Below, one piece after another: positions 1 through 13,700 of a stretch of 64,000 bases of DNA. The notes beneath the pieces are model-generated. The model was not told where the DNA came from and ran no database searches. It was given only the letters and a program-made list of their open reading frames with translations. Position 1 is the first letter of the stretch, and each line of letters starts with the position of its first letter. A program made the translations under genes and the position numbers. The DNA is from Bursaphelenchus xylophilus (Eukaryota > Nematoda > Chromadorea > Rhabditida > Aphelenchoididae): the NCBI GenBank assembly GCA_904066235.2, contig CAJFCV020000001.1:2852001-2916000 (forward strand), written 5' to 3'.

Positions 1-1540
1 TCTTCTGCACGATGCAAACTCCAACACACTTCATGGTATACCCAAAAAAATAGCAGTGTTAAAAAACGGTTTCACCCCCACAGCCTTCAATTTGAGTGAG
101 GATTCAAATTCGAGACCCTCCTGTTTCGAACGCCCTTACTGCGTGATATTTGCGGCGCCCCTTCGAAAATGCGGCAGATGATAAGGAAAAAGGGCGAAAT
201 GTCAGTGCGACCGCGGGGACTGGTTTTTTCCCCGCTACTTTTTACTCATCCTCACGCGTAATCCCGTGTGGAATTTGCTGCCGAGTACAAAGTTTTTTTT
301 TTAAATTTTTAATTTGAAATGACAAATTCGGGTAAATGGGAGTGTCGTAACCGTAAAAGTCGAGAAAAAAAACGTGTGGATTAGAGGGTGTGGTAAGGAG
401 GGGAGGGTCCATTGAGTTAATTATAGGTTGTTTCAACTTGGAATTTTACGGATAAGAATGTAAACATCAACAAATGGGAGGAAAATAAAAAAAAACACGA
501 TTTTACTGTGTAAAATCCCGCTGTAAAAAAGTGCAAGCGATCAGAAGAATTCATTCGTTATAGAAGAGTTTCGTCATACAGAGGTTAATTGCGGCCTAAC
601 ATTGACCTCCGCCATTGTTGGTTATATCAGTTTGCCGCATGGAAAATTGCGTAGTAGAAGTGAAAATCAATTTGATTTTGTCGCGACACAATTAATTTTC
701 TCGGCGGCGAACCGATGTCAAAAGAATTCATTTCGCACTGTCACGTGCTCGGTGTACATAGTGTATTCTACTTGTCACGGTGCGACAGTTTTTTTGCGCA
801 ACCGCACATCGCAAAAACAAAAGTTTTCTTTGCACTGTGCAACTCCTTGCTTTTCGCACAGTGAAATTGGTTTTTTCGGCTTACAACCCGACTTTTTCTG
901 CACAGTGCATGTCTCGAAAATCAATCCAACGACCTCGCCAACGGACTAGTATGGCATGTGTGCAAAATTCTCTTCAATATTTTGCAACCCTGTTTATCGT
1001 CCGTGTTTTACCACAAAAAAATTTTTTCAGCCTCTAAGCCTTCACAATTTTCAAAAATCCCAGCCAATCCATGGAGGCCCGCAAAAAATTACCTAGCGAT
1101 ACATCCGTGTAATTGCGCAATGATCCCATTGAGCTTGCGAACTTGCACTTTTTCCAGCGCGCAGTAGAGCGATTTCCCTTCAAAACTTAATCGACTCAAG
1201 ACAATATATTATATACGAAATGACTGCTCGAAGGAAGCTCATATTGCTCAGATATCCGTAAACGACAATATGATTTGGAGTAGTTGCTTGGAACTGATGG
1301 GAAAAGATTGTAAAACAGGGGGATTGAGAAGGCAAAAAGGTGAAATTAGGGATCAAATAGGGGTTTTTATTGTAGGTTTACGAAATAATATGCAAAAATA
1401 TATGGCTCGAGACTTATAAATCTTCGTTTGTCCAGAAAATGTGTCACGATGAGACCCATTTAAAAAATTCTTGTCGTTTGCAATTCGTTCTACAGAGACT
1501 TCACTATAAATGAAAATTCAAAATTTCGCTCAGCCCCGAT
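1..1540. other. Non-coding stretch with degraded MITE pieces
   Basis: I see no convincing gene here; the open frames are short and disagree with each other. Around 650-725 there is a fragment of the interior of MITE family A (the one whose ends read TCAGTCTGTCGG), without its ends. About 770-951 is the 3' part of a family D MITE ending in CGGACTAG next to TA, with two GCACAGTGC-type palindromes. At 1425-1470 a segment with AAAATGTGTCACGATGA resembles the left part of a repeat seen again at 37245. Confidence 0.6.
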
Positions 1541-1542
1541 CG

Positions 1543-2388
1543 GTGATCTCTACTTCATTTTTCATCCACCCATGGCATCTGCACTCAATTTTCGGCGAGT
1601 TTTAAGCTTCATTCTAATTTATTTCTAATTTACTTGATCCTCCAAATCAGATGACTTGCTAATGGGAATTAACGGATTGTTACGTTCGGTTTCATTTCGT
1701 TTCGCCGTTGCGTGAAAACGAAAAAAACTGAAGAGAGACAGATAGATAATTGAGTAATGGCGAAAGTTTCAGATTAACCGGATCGTTTCTTTTTGGAAGA
1801 TGACGAAGATTTTAGAAGCTTGGGAAAGGCTCAAAACAACATGTTGATCAGGCCTGTGATGTCAACTCGGGCCACAATTGAGAGTCAAATTGCCAAGTAT
1901 CAGTCTGTTGGGAAAATAATGAGCATAATGTCGCTTCGCTGAAGTGAGAAGCAATTTGATTTTGTCGCGACACAACTCATTTTCTCGGCGATACGCGACA
2001 GAATGCTCATTATTTTCCCAACAGACTGATACTTGGCAATTTGACTCTCAATTTTGGCCCGATTTATTTACATCACAGGTCTGATCAACATGTTGTTCTG
2101 AGCCTTTCCCAAGCTTCCAAAATCTTCGTTATTCCAAAAAGAAACGATGAGGTTAATCTGAAACTTTCGCCATTACTCAATTATCTATCTATCTCTCCTC
2201 GTTTTTTTCGTTTTCACGTAACGGCAAACAAAATGAAACCGAACGTAACAATCCGTTAATTCCCATTAGCAAGTCATCTGATTTGGAGGATCAAGTGAAT
2301 TAGAAATAAATTAGAATGAAGCTTAAAGCTCGCCGAAACTTGAGTGCAGATGCCATGGGTGGATGAAAAATGAACTAGAGATCACAGA
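1543..2388. repeat. Long imperfect palindrome (arms about 360 bp) with a MITE at its centre
   Basis: The left arm (about 1543-1899) and right arm (about 2030-2388) are reverse complements with scattered mismatches; for example CATTTTTCATCCACCCATGG at about 1555 matches the right end near 2360. The loop between the arms is exactly one family A MITE flanked by TA on both sides. No gene is visible in either arm. Confidence 0.85.
1900..2029. mobile_element. Family A MITE (Tc1/mariner-like ends)
   Basis: A 130-bp element with terminal inverted repeats starting TCAGTCTGTTGGGAAAATAA, flanked by TA. The TA flanks and CAGT-like ends fit a non-autonomous Tc1/mariner-type element. It is too short to code for a transposase. 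Confidence 0.85.
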
Positions 2389-2399
2389 TTAGCTAAATT

Positions 2400-3690
2400 G
2401 TTTTGAAAAGGGGTTGAAATGCACGATGCTTTTTTCAGTGGCACTGCCAGAGAGAAATTTTGTTTTGGCCGTACTTGCTGCCAATCTTGCGCGGAAAAAA
2501 TTTGATTTTTTGTTGAAAAAACATGTTACTCTCCTAGAAAAAGCACGACTAAAAATTTTCATGCATAAACTCAGAATTTTTTTTTTTTTTTTTTACCAAC
2601 TTTCAAACCAAAAATCTCGTTTTTTTCTGCAAAGCTCGAGCCGAATATCTTGCTTGTCATATTAAAAAGCATGGTCAAAATCTCAAAATTTTGAGTCTTT
2701 CAAAATTCGACCACCCAAAAAAATAATCGACCAAAAAAATTTCTATCCCTCTGGAATGTCCAAAAAGCCCAGAAAAGTCGCGGATAACAACAACACACCC
2801 CGAAAAATCCCTCAAATCCTCGTTCGTAAACTTACTTCCCCAACGAAAAAAGGCACTAAAAAAGTAATCACTCGCCTCGGGTTACTCAATTGAAATCCAA
2901 TCAATATGGCTGTTATCCCGAACGCGCGCCCTAATCGCTTCAGCGTCGTGGGCGCCTCAGGCAGTTTTTGGGGCGTTCGGAATGGGCAGACTCATCATTT
3001 CGCATTATTTATCACTTTCGAATTTTTTATTAACGAAAAAAAGAGTAAATTTTACCTCAAACTTGATCAAATTTCATTTTCAAATTCAAAATTTATTACC
3101 CGAAAAGATCGTAATTCCCTTTAAACTCATGAGGATGTATTTCAAATACCAAAAAATTAGTAAAAACTACAAAAATTCTTAATCCTTACATCAAAAAAGG
3201 CCTAAAGTAATACAAAAGAGGCAAAATTGAGCAAGATCGCAATTTAAAAGTAGTAACATAGACCGTGAATGCGTAAAATCGATTAATTGTACTATCAAAC
3301 ATACAAATATTGTATACAGCTTCGAAAAATTTGAGGTGGAATATTTGATATTACACTTGACAAAACGGGTAATTTGATAAATCTAAGGTGTTCTAAACAG
3401 TGTTAGGCAATGTTACAAGCAAGCATTAGTCAATTAAAGGATTAATAAAGCAAAAAGCAAAGGGTCATAAGCATTTTCACCTTACAAATATCAAATTTTC
3501 CAAATTTTGTGTAGTACAATATAAATTAATGTCAGAAGAGGGTCTTAAAACCTTGCGATATTTTGTCAAAGCCTATAAAATACCCATAACTTCTTCACTG
3601 ATTAATTTAAGCCCCTCTTCTAACATTTAAATCTCAAATTTCCACCTCAAACTATCAGTTACCTAGTACAATATCCAAATCCTCCAAAAA
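2400..3690. other. AT-rich intergenic DNA, no gene seen
   Basis: There are homopolymer T runs (about 2578-2594) and only short, low-complexity open frames. It includes the 3' flank of the FIT-family gene on the minus strand. I see no conserved coding segment. Confidence 0.5.
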
Positions 3691-3696
3691 ATCGCT

Positions 3697-5195
3697 CTAA
3701 CGTCCTTTTTTGTTTGTAATATTCACATTCGTGACGACCGAATCCTTCCTTCTTGTGGGTAACGGCAAAATAATGGCTTTCGGATACCATATCCGATATG
3801 TTACCACCCATGCGCCAATCGCAAATAATGCTCCAATAACTTTGTGGGACATTGTGTGGAAATACAGCGAGGTCACGATCAACTGGATATCCCAGATAAT
3901 ATGGAGGACAAAAATGGCAATAAAGAGCCATTGGACGGTCTTGGTTTGGTTCCGATGATAGTCATGGGAGATGTGATTATGGAGTGGGGTGGTGGGCCAA
4001 TGACGGAAGGAAATGGCCTAAAAATAAGAAAATATTGATTAATCTTCAAATAGAAACTATTGACAGCCTTCAAAAAGCTTTACAAAAAGAATATTTGCCA
4101 TTTTTCAAACTTTTTCGGAAAATTGGACCTTGAAATACAAAAAATCTCGTTTTTGACGAAATTTCCGTAGGAAAATGAAAATTTTTTGGACAAGACTTAA
4201 AAACGAGACCTTTGAGACCTATCCCGACCAATAATTCCCTCAGGTTAGCGTAATTTCTATAATATTTTCCTTGCTCTCTAACCTACTACAATATCGCTAT
4301 ATCTCAGCTCTTACCAAAAATTGAAACACGAAACTTTCGAAAATCAACAAAGATATTCTTACAACGCACTATGAAAAAAATTCGGACCTTGATTACACTT
4401 CTCCTCCAACCTATTAAATTTTTTAGCTAATAGTTACCTAAAATAATATCCGACCTCCATAAACTCGCAAACCTTACCTCCTCACTCATCAACAAGATGC
4501 TGTACAGCAAAATGAAAGCGTGTCCTGAGATATCAAATCCTGGAACCCACTTTCCACCATCTTTCGAGCAGGCATGTCGATTCAGAGCTTCCGGGAATCC
4601 CATGCATTTTCCAGTCACTTTTTCGACGTGCAGAAAACTAAATTTTGAATTGAAATAAGCGAAAAAATGACTTACGTTCCAGTACACAAGTACCAAAACC
4701 CAGTTGCAACCACTAGCCGAGTCAGATGGATCAAAGTTGTTCGAATTGAATTATGATGAATGTAGGAGGTCAAAGAGACGAATGGGACAAGGGCGAGGAG
4801 AGTCCAGAACCATCCAATTTTTGTGAAGTACAAATTGAGGATATTATGCTTCTGAAATGGCACAAACCTTATTTTGGACTTCAAAATAAAAGCTTAAAAT
4901 TTTGATCAATCATGGCCATGTATAATATAAAAAGAAGCTTCAAAAATGCCTAAATATCAAATCAAAAAATTTGAAAAAAACTTACTTGTGCCAAGTAAAC
5001 TTCAGGAAGAGTAGAATACACTGAATAAATCGACAGTGTGACGATCAAAACAAGATGGAAAATCGCCTTCTTGGCAGGCGAGATGAACAACAACTTTCGG
5101 GCAATTTGAACCGCAACTCCAAACACAACATCGAACGCAGTAGTTGGACTACCCAATTTCCGTTGTGGCGGAGGTTTTCCGCGAGGATTCGACAT
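3697..5195 (-). CDS. fitm-2: FIT-family (fat storage-inducing transmembrane) protein, FITM2-like, 4 exons
   Basis: FIT proteins sit in the endoplasmic reticulum membrane and support lipid-droplet budding; FIT2 is described as a lipid-phosphatase-like acyl-CoA hydrolase. Exons on the minus strand: 5195-4986, 4851-4676, 4637-4478, 4017-3697. All junctions are GT/AG and the frame is kept, giving 288 residues (human FIT2 is 262). Several hydrophobic segments are visible. The family signature GFDISGHAFIL carries the first catalytic-type histidine at about residue 168, and LYFHTMSHK holds the second at about residue 236. I start at ATG 5195 because TTTCAG lies two bases upstream, like a trans-splice acceptor. 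An upstream in-frame ATG at 5225 would add 10 residues. Family assignment is strong; the exact start is less sure. Confidence 0.92.
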
Positions 5196-5225
5196 CTCTG
5201 AAAGGTCTATTCGTATATTATCCAT

Positions 5226-6126
5226 AAAATTATATAGGCAATAAAAAAGACACGCAAAATCAGACGATTCTTATCAAAATGGAATTTGTAATCAAGTCTA
5301 CGTCATGATAAAGTGGTTTGTTGTGAAACTACAACATTTGTGAGCGAGAATTTCCAAAAAAATAAGAATAATATTGAGTGCAAATGTTTTCGTGACGGTA
5401 CTCCAAAAATTCTTGGCATTCTGCAACAGAAAAAGAAATTTTTTCTTTTTGTCAAAGATCGCATTGAATTGGTAGTTATTCTGATCAAAAAGCAAGAAAT
5501 AACTTGTTTTTATAGTTGTTTTTGAACTGAAATTTTCGCCATAACAAATACCGATCATCTAAAATAATACAACCAATTTTTTGATGGCTTGCATCGCGGA
5601 CTTCCCAGATTTCTATCATGAATAATATTTTTCCGATAATTTGGCGTTTTATAAAAGCCATTGGAATCAAAGACTTTTGCTATTCTGTGGAATCTAACCC
5701 ATATTATCTTAGGCACTAACTGCTCAAAGAACGGGGTCAAGATCACGTTGGAATGCAAAACCACTCTTCGAAATTCGTATGGACTAAAGTGTAAATTAAT
5801 TTTCGAGTATCTTTCTGTCGTATCGTTCAGTTTGCACTGATATAAGCCTGATTTTATCTGAGAATTTCGAATTTTTATTTTACCTACCAGCTTTTAATGT
5901 TGAACTGCGAAAAATGGCATTTTTACTTTGATTTCTGTCGTAAATCGTATTGTAACGCGGCACTAACTTTGTCGTTGTGCTGATACATCAGTTTCATCCC
6001 GTATTTTGTTGATTTTTTGCTTTTTTTGTAATTTTTTTGCAAATTTTGAAAATCTTCGCTTTTCGTCGAATTTATGCAAATTTAATTTTCTGACACGTTT
6101 TATTTTGCTGTTTCTAATTTTCACAC
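5226..6126. other. Intergenic region between two divergent genes
   Basis: This lies between the divergent FIT-like and KGD4-like genes, so it should hold both promoters. It is AT-rich and no open frame is convincing. I could not identify a specific promoter element. Confidence 0.5.
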
Positions 6127-7345
6127 ATGTTTTGCAGGGTGTCTCAGTCATCAAGAAGACACTTCTCGCTCCTTTCATATTTCCGGGGGTTATTTTCAAA
6201 AGAAGAATCGGCAACACCACCAGTGGAGGTAAAATCAAGTAAAGTCGAAGAAGTTCAAGTCCGAGAAGAAAGTATGAATGCTTCTAAAGCCCTTGGAGCA
6301 ATTGCTAAGGTAAGGATTTTTATTTTTGTTCCATTTTTAGGTCTGGAAAAGCTAAAACCAATTCTTTTGATTATTGGTATTGGCATTGAAGTTTTATGGG
6401 AATTTTCGTGTTATGAGACAATTTTGTTGTCGGAGAGACTATGTAAATGATGGACCAGCTTATAGGGATTATTAGAAAGCTAGATTCTAGGTTCTTAATA
6501 AATCAGGATCACATTTTATTTCGTCTTCTACCTTATTTTAGGCATCTTGCTGAACATAATTCTCAAAAATAATTTTTTTTGGTATAAATGAACCAAGTGT
6601 GGTATTTAAAAGAAAGTTAATGTTATATTCTTTAATTTTCAATCCAAAAAAACGTCTTTTCATTTAAAAAAATGACTCAAACCATCTGTTCTTCATGATT
6701 AATATCCATGTTTTTCCAGCTCTCTTCTGCCCCTCGAGTCCCTTCGATCCACTTTTTGCATAACTCCCGGCCGCAGGTCCCCAAATATGATCCCAACAGA
6801 AAGCCTCAAGCTCGCTCCGCAACGGGTAGAATCATCATCGACGAGTTGGAGTTGCCCTTGAGGCTGAGAAGAAGGCCGTTGAGCCCTGAAGAGATCGACT
6901 GCATTAACGTAAGAGACAAAATACGATGAAATAGACCTAATGTGTCTAGACAGAGTGATGGAAGACCAACCGAAAGCGTCGGTTTTGGCCATTTCCCGCA
7001 ATGTTTCCCATTTATAGCTGTTTTTCCGGAAAATTACATATTTCGAAGCGAAAAGTTGCCAATAGCAACCGAAAATAGTAATAAACTTGACCGAATTTCC
7101 CTCCACGTTGGGGCCGACTGCATTTCCGAGCAAAGATCTCTCACTTTTTCGTCAATTTCGGAGAAAATTACAGCCCATGAAAACATTTGTCGACTTTTTG
7201 AAATTTTGTTTTTTATTGAAACGCCTTTTGCACGGTGCATTAGGCTAGAGTCGGAAATGATTTTCGATGTAATTTGGCGTGTTTTGAAACGTGGTTCATA
7301 ATTTTTGCTTTTCAGACCGGCGGCCTACGACCCAGCGAGATCTGA
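6127..7345 (+). CDS. KGD4/MRPS36-like subunit of the 2-oxoglutarate dehydrogenase complex, 3 exons
   Basis: KGD4 (formerly MRPS36) is a small mitochondrial protein that tethers the E3 subunit to the 2-oxoglutarate dehydrogenase core in the TCA cycle. Exons 6127-6309, 6720-6908 and 7316-7345 join in frame to 133 residues. The N-terminus is basic and hydrophobic (MFCRVSQSSRRHFSLL), like a mitochondrial targeting peptide. The middle PRVPSIHFLHNSRP resembles the conserved KGD4 N-terminal motif, and LRRRPLSPEEIDCINTGG matches the C-terminal E3-binding motif (human: YRRKLVSQEEMEFIQRGG). A caution on the start: TTTTGCAG lies across codons 2-4 and could be an acceptor, so the true first exon might be further upstream. 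A polyadenylation signal AATAAA lies at 7390, and ccpp-1 starts 425 bp later on the same strand. Confidence 0.82.
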
Positions 7346-7770
7346 CCCCCTCAAGTACAATATGATGGTCAATTAGGCAGGGAAACCCGAATAAAACCCA
7401 TTTCTTTTCTTTGAATGCTCAAAAATGGCTTTAGATAGTTCAAACGGTGATTTGAATAAACACTTACAAAGAAATTTTTGTTCGAATTTTGTCATGTGTA
7501 ATATAATCGTTGTGAAATTTTGAGCAATATTGTTCAAAAACATCGATGAAATATCTGAATATTCATTGCTATGAATTTTAAAGCCTGTGTTTTATATTTC
7601 TGGCCGATTTTTTATTCGAATTTTGAAGAATTTTGCGATTTTTTAGGTCAAAATGGGATAAACCTCCGCCAAACCCCCAATTCCTGCACCCACAGCATTC
7701 CACCACAGATTACAAAGTGCCCGAAGCCACGCAAAAGCGAATAAAACCCCCGTGGTGCTGCCTGTCCAGG

Positions 7771-10700
7771 ATGTTTTCCTTCCTCCAAACCAACGAGATG
7801 AGATCTCAACAAATTGCTCAGCTCACCGAAATCTTGGTCGACGCTTGTCTGAATCAGACGGATGAACAAAACTCGTTGGCCAAGGAGCTGGATCAATTGC
7901 TGTCGAAGAATGCCATGACAAATCAACAGACTTTTGAGTGGGTTTTTGCGATTTTTGGATGTTTTGCGTATAAAATGTCACCTTGGCTAAAATGGGCGGA
8001 GAAAGTTGGAATGTGAGGTTGCATGGGGAGTAGAAATTTGTAGAGGCCATTCTAAAAGTGGTTTTTGAATTTTTTGGAAAAATTCTGTCATGATGACGGA
8101 TTTTTTAGAAATATTTTTTTTGCAAAATATTTTTTTTTTTGATGCAAGGAATGTTCTTGATTTTATTTTTGAATCCTTTTAAAATAGTTTTAATCAGTAA
8201 AATATGTCATGATGACGGATTTTACAAAAAAATTCTAACAAAATCACCTAAAACAATATTTTTTTCAGTTTCCTGTCCTCTCCCAAGTCCAAGCCCCGCA
8301 AAACCCAAAAGAAAATCCCATGCAAGTCCGACAGTCGCCTCAGGCATAATTCGGTTGGAACCCTCCAACCGCCAACTCCAGTCTCAAAAGCAAAAGTCAT
8401 CAAGAAAGCGAAGAAACCGACTGTTCCCTCGTCCCCAAAACGACGCCTATCAACCACGGAAGAGCCCCAATATTACGCGGAGACATTCAGCGCCCCCGCC
8501 AGCCCAATGACCTCAAATTTGGGCCTGAATATGGGAGGATTGCTCACGGAAAATTTGGTGAACATCCCCTCGACTTCTTCGACGACTCCGAAAAAACTGC
8601 TTGAAATGGTGGAGGAAAAGAAGGCTGACAAAGTTTCGCAACTTTTGAAGGCTATTGAGGTGGGTTTTGTTTGTTAATTTTTATATTTTTTTTAATTCTG
8701 GGATTTTTAGAAAAAATTAAAAAAATTTTTTTTTCGATTTTCGTCTTCAAATTTGGTATGGATATACTGTATTGGCTATATTTTAATCCCTGAAAATTTT
8801 AGGTTTTGATTTTGACTCACATCGGAGATATTCGATATGAAATTTTTGTATTTTTGACCCGGAAATCTCATGATTAATATATTTTTTTAGTTGTCATCCG
8901 ATGACTTCACCGTCATGGTCCTTTGTCGAATCTTAGAAGGTTATGTTACCGTGGGATCGAAGCCACGTAAGTCTCCAAAATCCCCTTGAAAATTTCAAAA
9001 ATTTGATTTTTAGTCCGCCAACGCCGTCTCCGCCAGATGGTCCGGCTCGATGCGGCTTCGCATCTCTTCCGCTCCATCAAATCGAATTGCCATATCCCAG
9101 AGCCAACCCCATTCAAGGTCATCGCCAATGATCAGTTGATCACCACCGCCGTAAGGGTCTGCGCGAAAGATACGAAGTTTTTGCTGAAGATTCGGCTGAG
9201 TGGCCTCCTAAATGATTTGTGCTCGAGAATCCTGGAGATTGAGCGGATTTTCTGCACGATTGCACTGCTCAGATTTACCTGCAGAGCGATGAAATCACGT
9301 AAGTTGGGTTGGAGGGGATTTTGAGGGATTTTTTAAATATTTTGCCTGAGGGCAAACTTGATTTTTTGACCATTTGTGGTGATTTATCGGCATTTTTTGA
9401 CGATTTTGTTGGATTTTTTGACCGTTTTCGAAATTTTTGATCGATTTTTATATTATCCATGAAGAAATTCTAAAATGGTTCGATGTTTGACCCGAAAAAC
9501 TACAAAAATCTCGCCGAAGAAACAGATTTTGTCCAAGATGACGTTTAACACGCCAGTATGAAGTGGATCAGCTAGAAAAAAACAAACGATAATTTGCAGT
9601 GTTCGAGAGGTTTTCTCGACCTTAAAACTTGGCCTGCAGCGAAATTACAAGAGAAAACAAAAAATCGAAAATGTTTGGAGAACGCTGAAAGCGTTCGGAT
9701 TGTTGTATTATTTTTGTTTTGTGTGTATTGTTGCTAAACTGGTATTGAATTTGCTTCACTTTGATATTGAACAAGATGACGGTGAAACAGAGGATTTACA
9801 ACAGGAAGAATGGGAATTTTGGAAGAGTTGTATCGAATAATGGCGACGCGGAGGTGAGAAATTTAAGATTCGAGAGTTGTTTCGAGTAAAAACATTTTTT
9901 TGTGGCTTGATTTTCGCGATTGCAGGTCGAAAATTCGATTCAAAATGGCGTTATTGGACAGATGAAGCCAGCCGAACTCGAAGAATGCACTCGAAAAGAA
10001 AAGAAATTGGCCAACAATGGTGTTCAAAAAAGAAAAAATCCAAAAGATTTACAGGACAGCACAAACGAACTTCCAGAGAGTAGAGGGACGTCTAAACAAG
10101 TCAACAGGAAGTTCAGTGGTGATTATACCGCCCAGATCCGGACGAAAACTCCAGCTAAACCCGGGAGAATACAAAATTTGGAAGCAGACTTGTATCGGAA
10201 GAAACATAACGATAAAGTGACCAACGACACTGCAGAGCCGCCAATTGAGCCGTTGCGCGATGAGACGATATCGGACACACGATGTAGTACACCTAGACCA
10301 GGCAGAATACGGAATTTGGAGGCGGATTTGTATCGAAAGAATCGTATTACTAAGGGAAATTCGAAGGCGGTAGAGCCGTTGAAAGAGACGTTACAAGATG
10401 TGAAGAAATTTCCAATCGCATCTCATGGTACCATAAGGAATTCTGTCTCCGTTGTGGATAAGAAACAGACCAGGAAATCAAAATTCGCGGAGAAACAGTC
10501 AGGCCAAACTCAACAGAAAGGAGTGCCGTTGGAAGAGAATCCGGTTCAGTCCGCTATAAGGAGCCATGATTTTAGGCCCGTAGTTCAAAAGGGTACAAGA
10601 CCTTCCAGTGTTTTTGGTCATCAGCTTTTACCCAGGAGCATTCGAGAATGTCCACCACTGAAGAATAAAAGGAATGGGACAGTGGAGAGCACTGGACAGA

Positions 10701-13700
10701 CAAGAAGGTCAAGGCCGCTAAGCTCGGATCACAGTTCATCAAACAATGCAGTTTCTCAAATACCGGATAGGACACAAGATGTTGATAATCCGAACGAAAA
10801 ATTAGTGTTTTATGGCGTTAGTCTCCGCGTGTTTGACGAAAACAGCCCGAGAAGCAGACGGGCCAGAAGTCTGACGAGGGAAACTAGGAGATTCCATGTC
10901 GACAAACCGCCACCTCCAAAGGAATGGCCTCAATGCAAAGTTGATGAAAGTTTGTTCATCACAAGAAGAAAAAGAGGATTCAGCGAAGTTTTGGAGAAAA
11001 TAAAGAGAACAGAGGAGGAAAGTAATGCGTCAAAAACATTGAAGAAACTTGATTCTCCTGGGAAAAGCAGAAACGGAAATTTTTTTGCAAGGGATGCCAC
11101 GAAATTTGTTGATGGTATCAATTGGTTTTGTTTGGAGTTCCAGGAGAGAAAGATGGAGGAGAAGCCGAAGGAAATTGTGAAGAAAACTACAATAACGCCG
11201 GTAGTTGATGATGATCAACGTTCAAAAATAGGCGTTAATAATGGGCAGTCCAAAGAAGTAAAGAAAGTGCTTCTAGACACGAAGAACAGCAACGATTCCC
11301 AATCCCCAAGGCCGACGTATAAGATTACAACAAAGAAGATTGAAATCAACACACCTTCGAGAGTTAAACGAGTAGTACGGACTAAAGTTAGCAATGCGAA
11401 ATGGAGTCGGAGGAGCAGCTATGAGCTGATAATTTCGAATGCAAAGATCGAGGATACCAAACAAGGTGAGAACTTTGAACTTTAGTGCACGTTTGACGAT
11501 TGGACGGGGTTTTTGGGGGATTTGGAGGTTGTTCAGTCTAGGATTTGTTTTGTTCTAGCTCTTTGATCGGAATTAATTGTCGTTGTGACAAACGTCATAT
11601 GGTTTTTGGACACTTTTAGAAGATTCTTCGGACTTTGAACGCGTTTTTTTTATTTTTGTCGGCACTCTGTTTGCACGATCTCATATCCACAACGTAACCT
11701 CAAGTTGTCCTCCTCTCTTCCTGTCTATCATCTCAATAACGATTGTTTTTATTTGAATTGATTTATCACAACGAACGGTTATCCGAGACGACCCTTCAAA
11801 ATTTTTTCAAGTTTCTTCTCGGCCTTTGTTTATCCCAATGAAATCAGCCAGTCCGTTCTCTTCGTGAACAGCCGTCCCTTCGATCCCGCATAAAAAGGCT
11901 AAAGAACAGCCGCTGGGAATGTGGAATAATGACCGAAAAAATAAATAAAGCCAGATAGAAACGTGTAAAAAATTGATAGGCACGAAAATCTCATATGGTC
12001 AAGTGATCTACGAGTATAACAGATTGAAATTCCGAGAAGATATTATAATGTGATAGCATCATTTGAGGCATTGATGAAAGCAATTTGGAGTTTAGATTCT
12101 GGAGAATGGATTTTATGACTTTTTTGGTCTTAATGAGACTTCTTCTGTGGACCTTTTCGTTGTAAGGCTGAATGGTTTGAATCGAAAAATGATGGGGTAA
12201 ATATCGCAATATTTCCAAATTTGGTATCAAATGGTATTGAAGAGACACAAAACGATTGTTCAGTTTCGAGAGAGATACGAGAGATATGCTTTCTATGTAA
12301 TTTTTTGAATTTTTTTGGATCGCAAAGGGGCGTGATGATTTTGAAGGACCATTCGAAACCTACAGTCGTTTTCTGTCTGCTCGATTTTTTATTTCTAAAT
12401 TCGGGCTCTATTCGACCTTTTTTGATCACTTTATCGATTGGAACAGGTCGTAGACGATAGAAATAGATTTTCTCCATCTAAATGTCTAATGTCATCCAAA
12501 TGACATCACCACGATCTTCTCTGTACCACCTATCACTTCTAAACGAGCAGAAAATAACTCTTGCTTTTTTTTATTGTGCACCCTAACGACCCAATTAATC
12601 GGCTGCAACTGATTTGAAACCAAAGGAATTCGAACGTACTTGGCACTAGAGATGTGACTTGGGTGAAATCTCTAATCAATCTCCAAGGACTCTATTTTTC
12701 GGTCCTTTTGTTCTCTCGTTTGGACTTTTAAAAAGATGAAATTTTGTCTTTTTGGATTGAGTTATCATAAAAAGAGTCCATAAAGTTTTAGTAACGCAGT
12801 TGAGATAAAGGATTTGTGGTTTTGGAAGTCTAGAGCCGGATATAATATTTCACTGACCTTGTGATTCAGTTTCTTCTGCCTCAAGGCGCGTTATGGGTGT
12901 TCGTTTGGAATGAGTGACGGTTTGAGGATAATTTTAGAGCTTTGAAGGGGTTTAGAGGAAATTTTGAGAGGTCCATATTTTTTTTTGAATAAAATACAGG
13001 CCTTTGTTAGTTTTTCCGTATCATGAATCTTCCATTTCGGCGGAAAAGCTGGCCTTGGAAAGTGGTAAACAAAAACACATGGAGGATTGACCTTTTTGAG
13101 GTGTTCATTGTCCCTTTTCTATCTTTCTTGAACTCCGCAAGGCGCTTTGGCTAGTTTGTGGTCAAATTATAGCTAAAATTTGCCTCATTTTTTCAGTTTA
13201 GCCCTTGTTGTTTAGAAAAAACGTGCCAAAATGTTTCTTTTGACCTTTGTTTTGGATCTGAACCAATGATGTCAGCAGTTGACTCAGCTCTCAATCAACC
13301 TCTGTTTATCGTTTTTGAGTTGTCATCTATTCAAGAAATGGTTTTTTTTAGGTTGAGAGCCTCCCACATCTGGTAGTGCCGACCCTGTCTATTTTTTGCT
13401 GTAAATATTTCTACGCTTGGACTACGCCGAGTGCGCTTTGAAAGGCCCAATTTTCCGGAAGATCTCATAAGTGAAGGACAGCTGTTTGTACAGTTTAACC
13501 ATGGCTCGTCGGCAATCCCTGTACATGAAGTGTCTGGGCCGACAACGGCGCTTCGATGAACCGATTTTTAGTATGCCATCCACTTCGAAAGAAAATACCC
13601 CACCAAGGAAACCTTTGTCACTACGTACCTTGGAGAAATTGGACTCAATTGACTATTCGTCGAATGTTGATTCAAGTGATTGTGACTCACCGTTGCTAAA

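Noticed and set aside
8139..8510. 123-codon frame in ccpp-1 exon 2 region
   Set aside because: The frame that joins exons 1 and 3 in phase is a different one and leads into the conserved segment, so this is a shadow.
9920..9925. TTG at 9920 as the start of the 545-residue protein
   Set aside because: TTGCAG here is a splice acceptor; an upstream exon with ATG and a GTGAG donor joins in frame.
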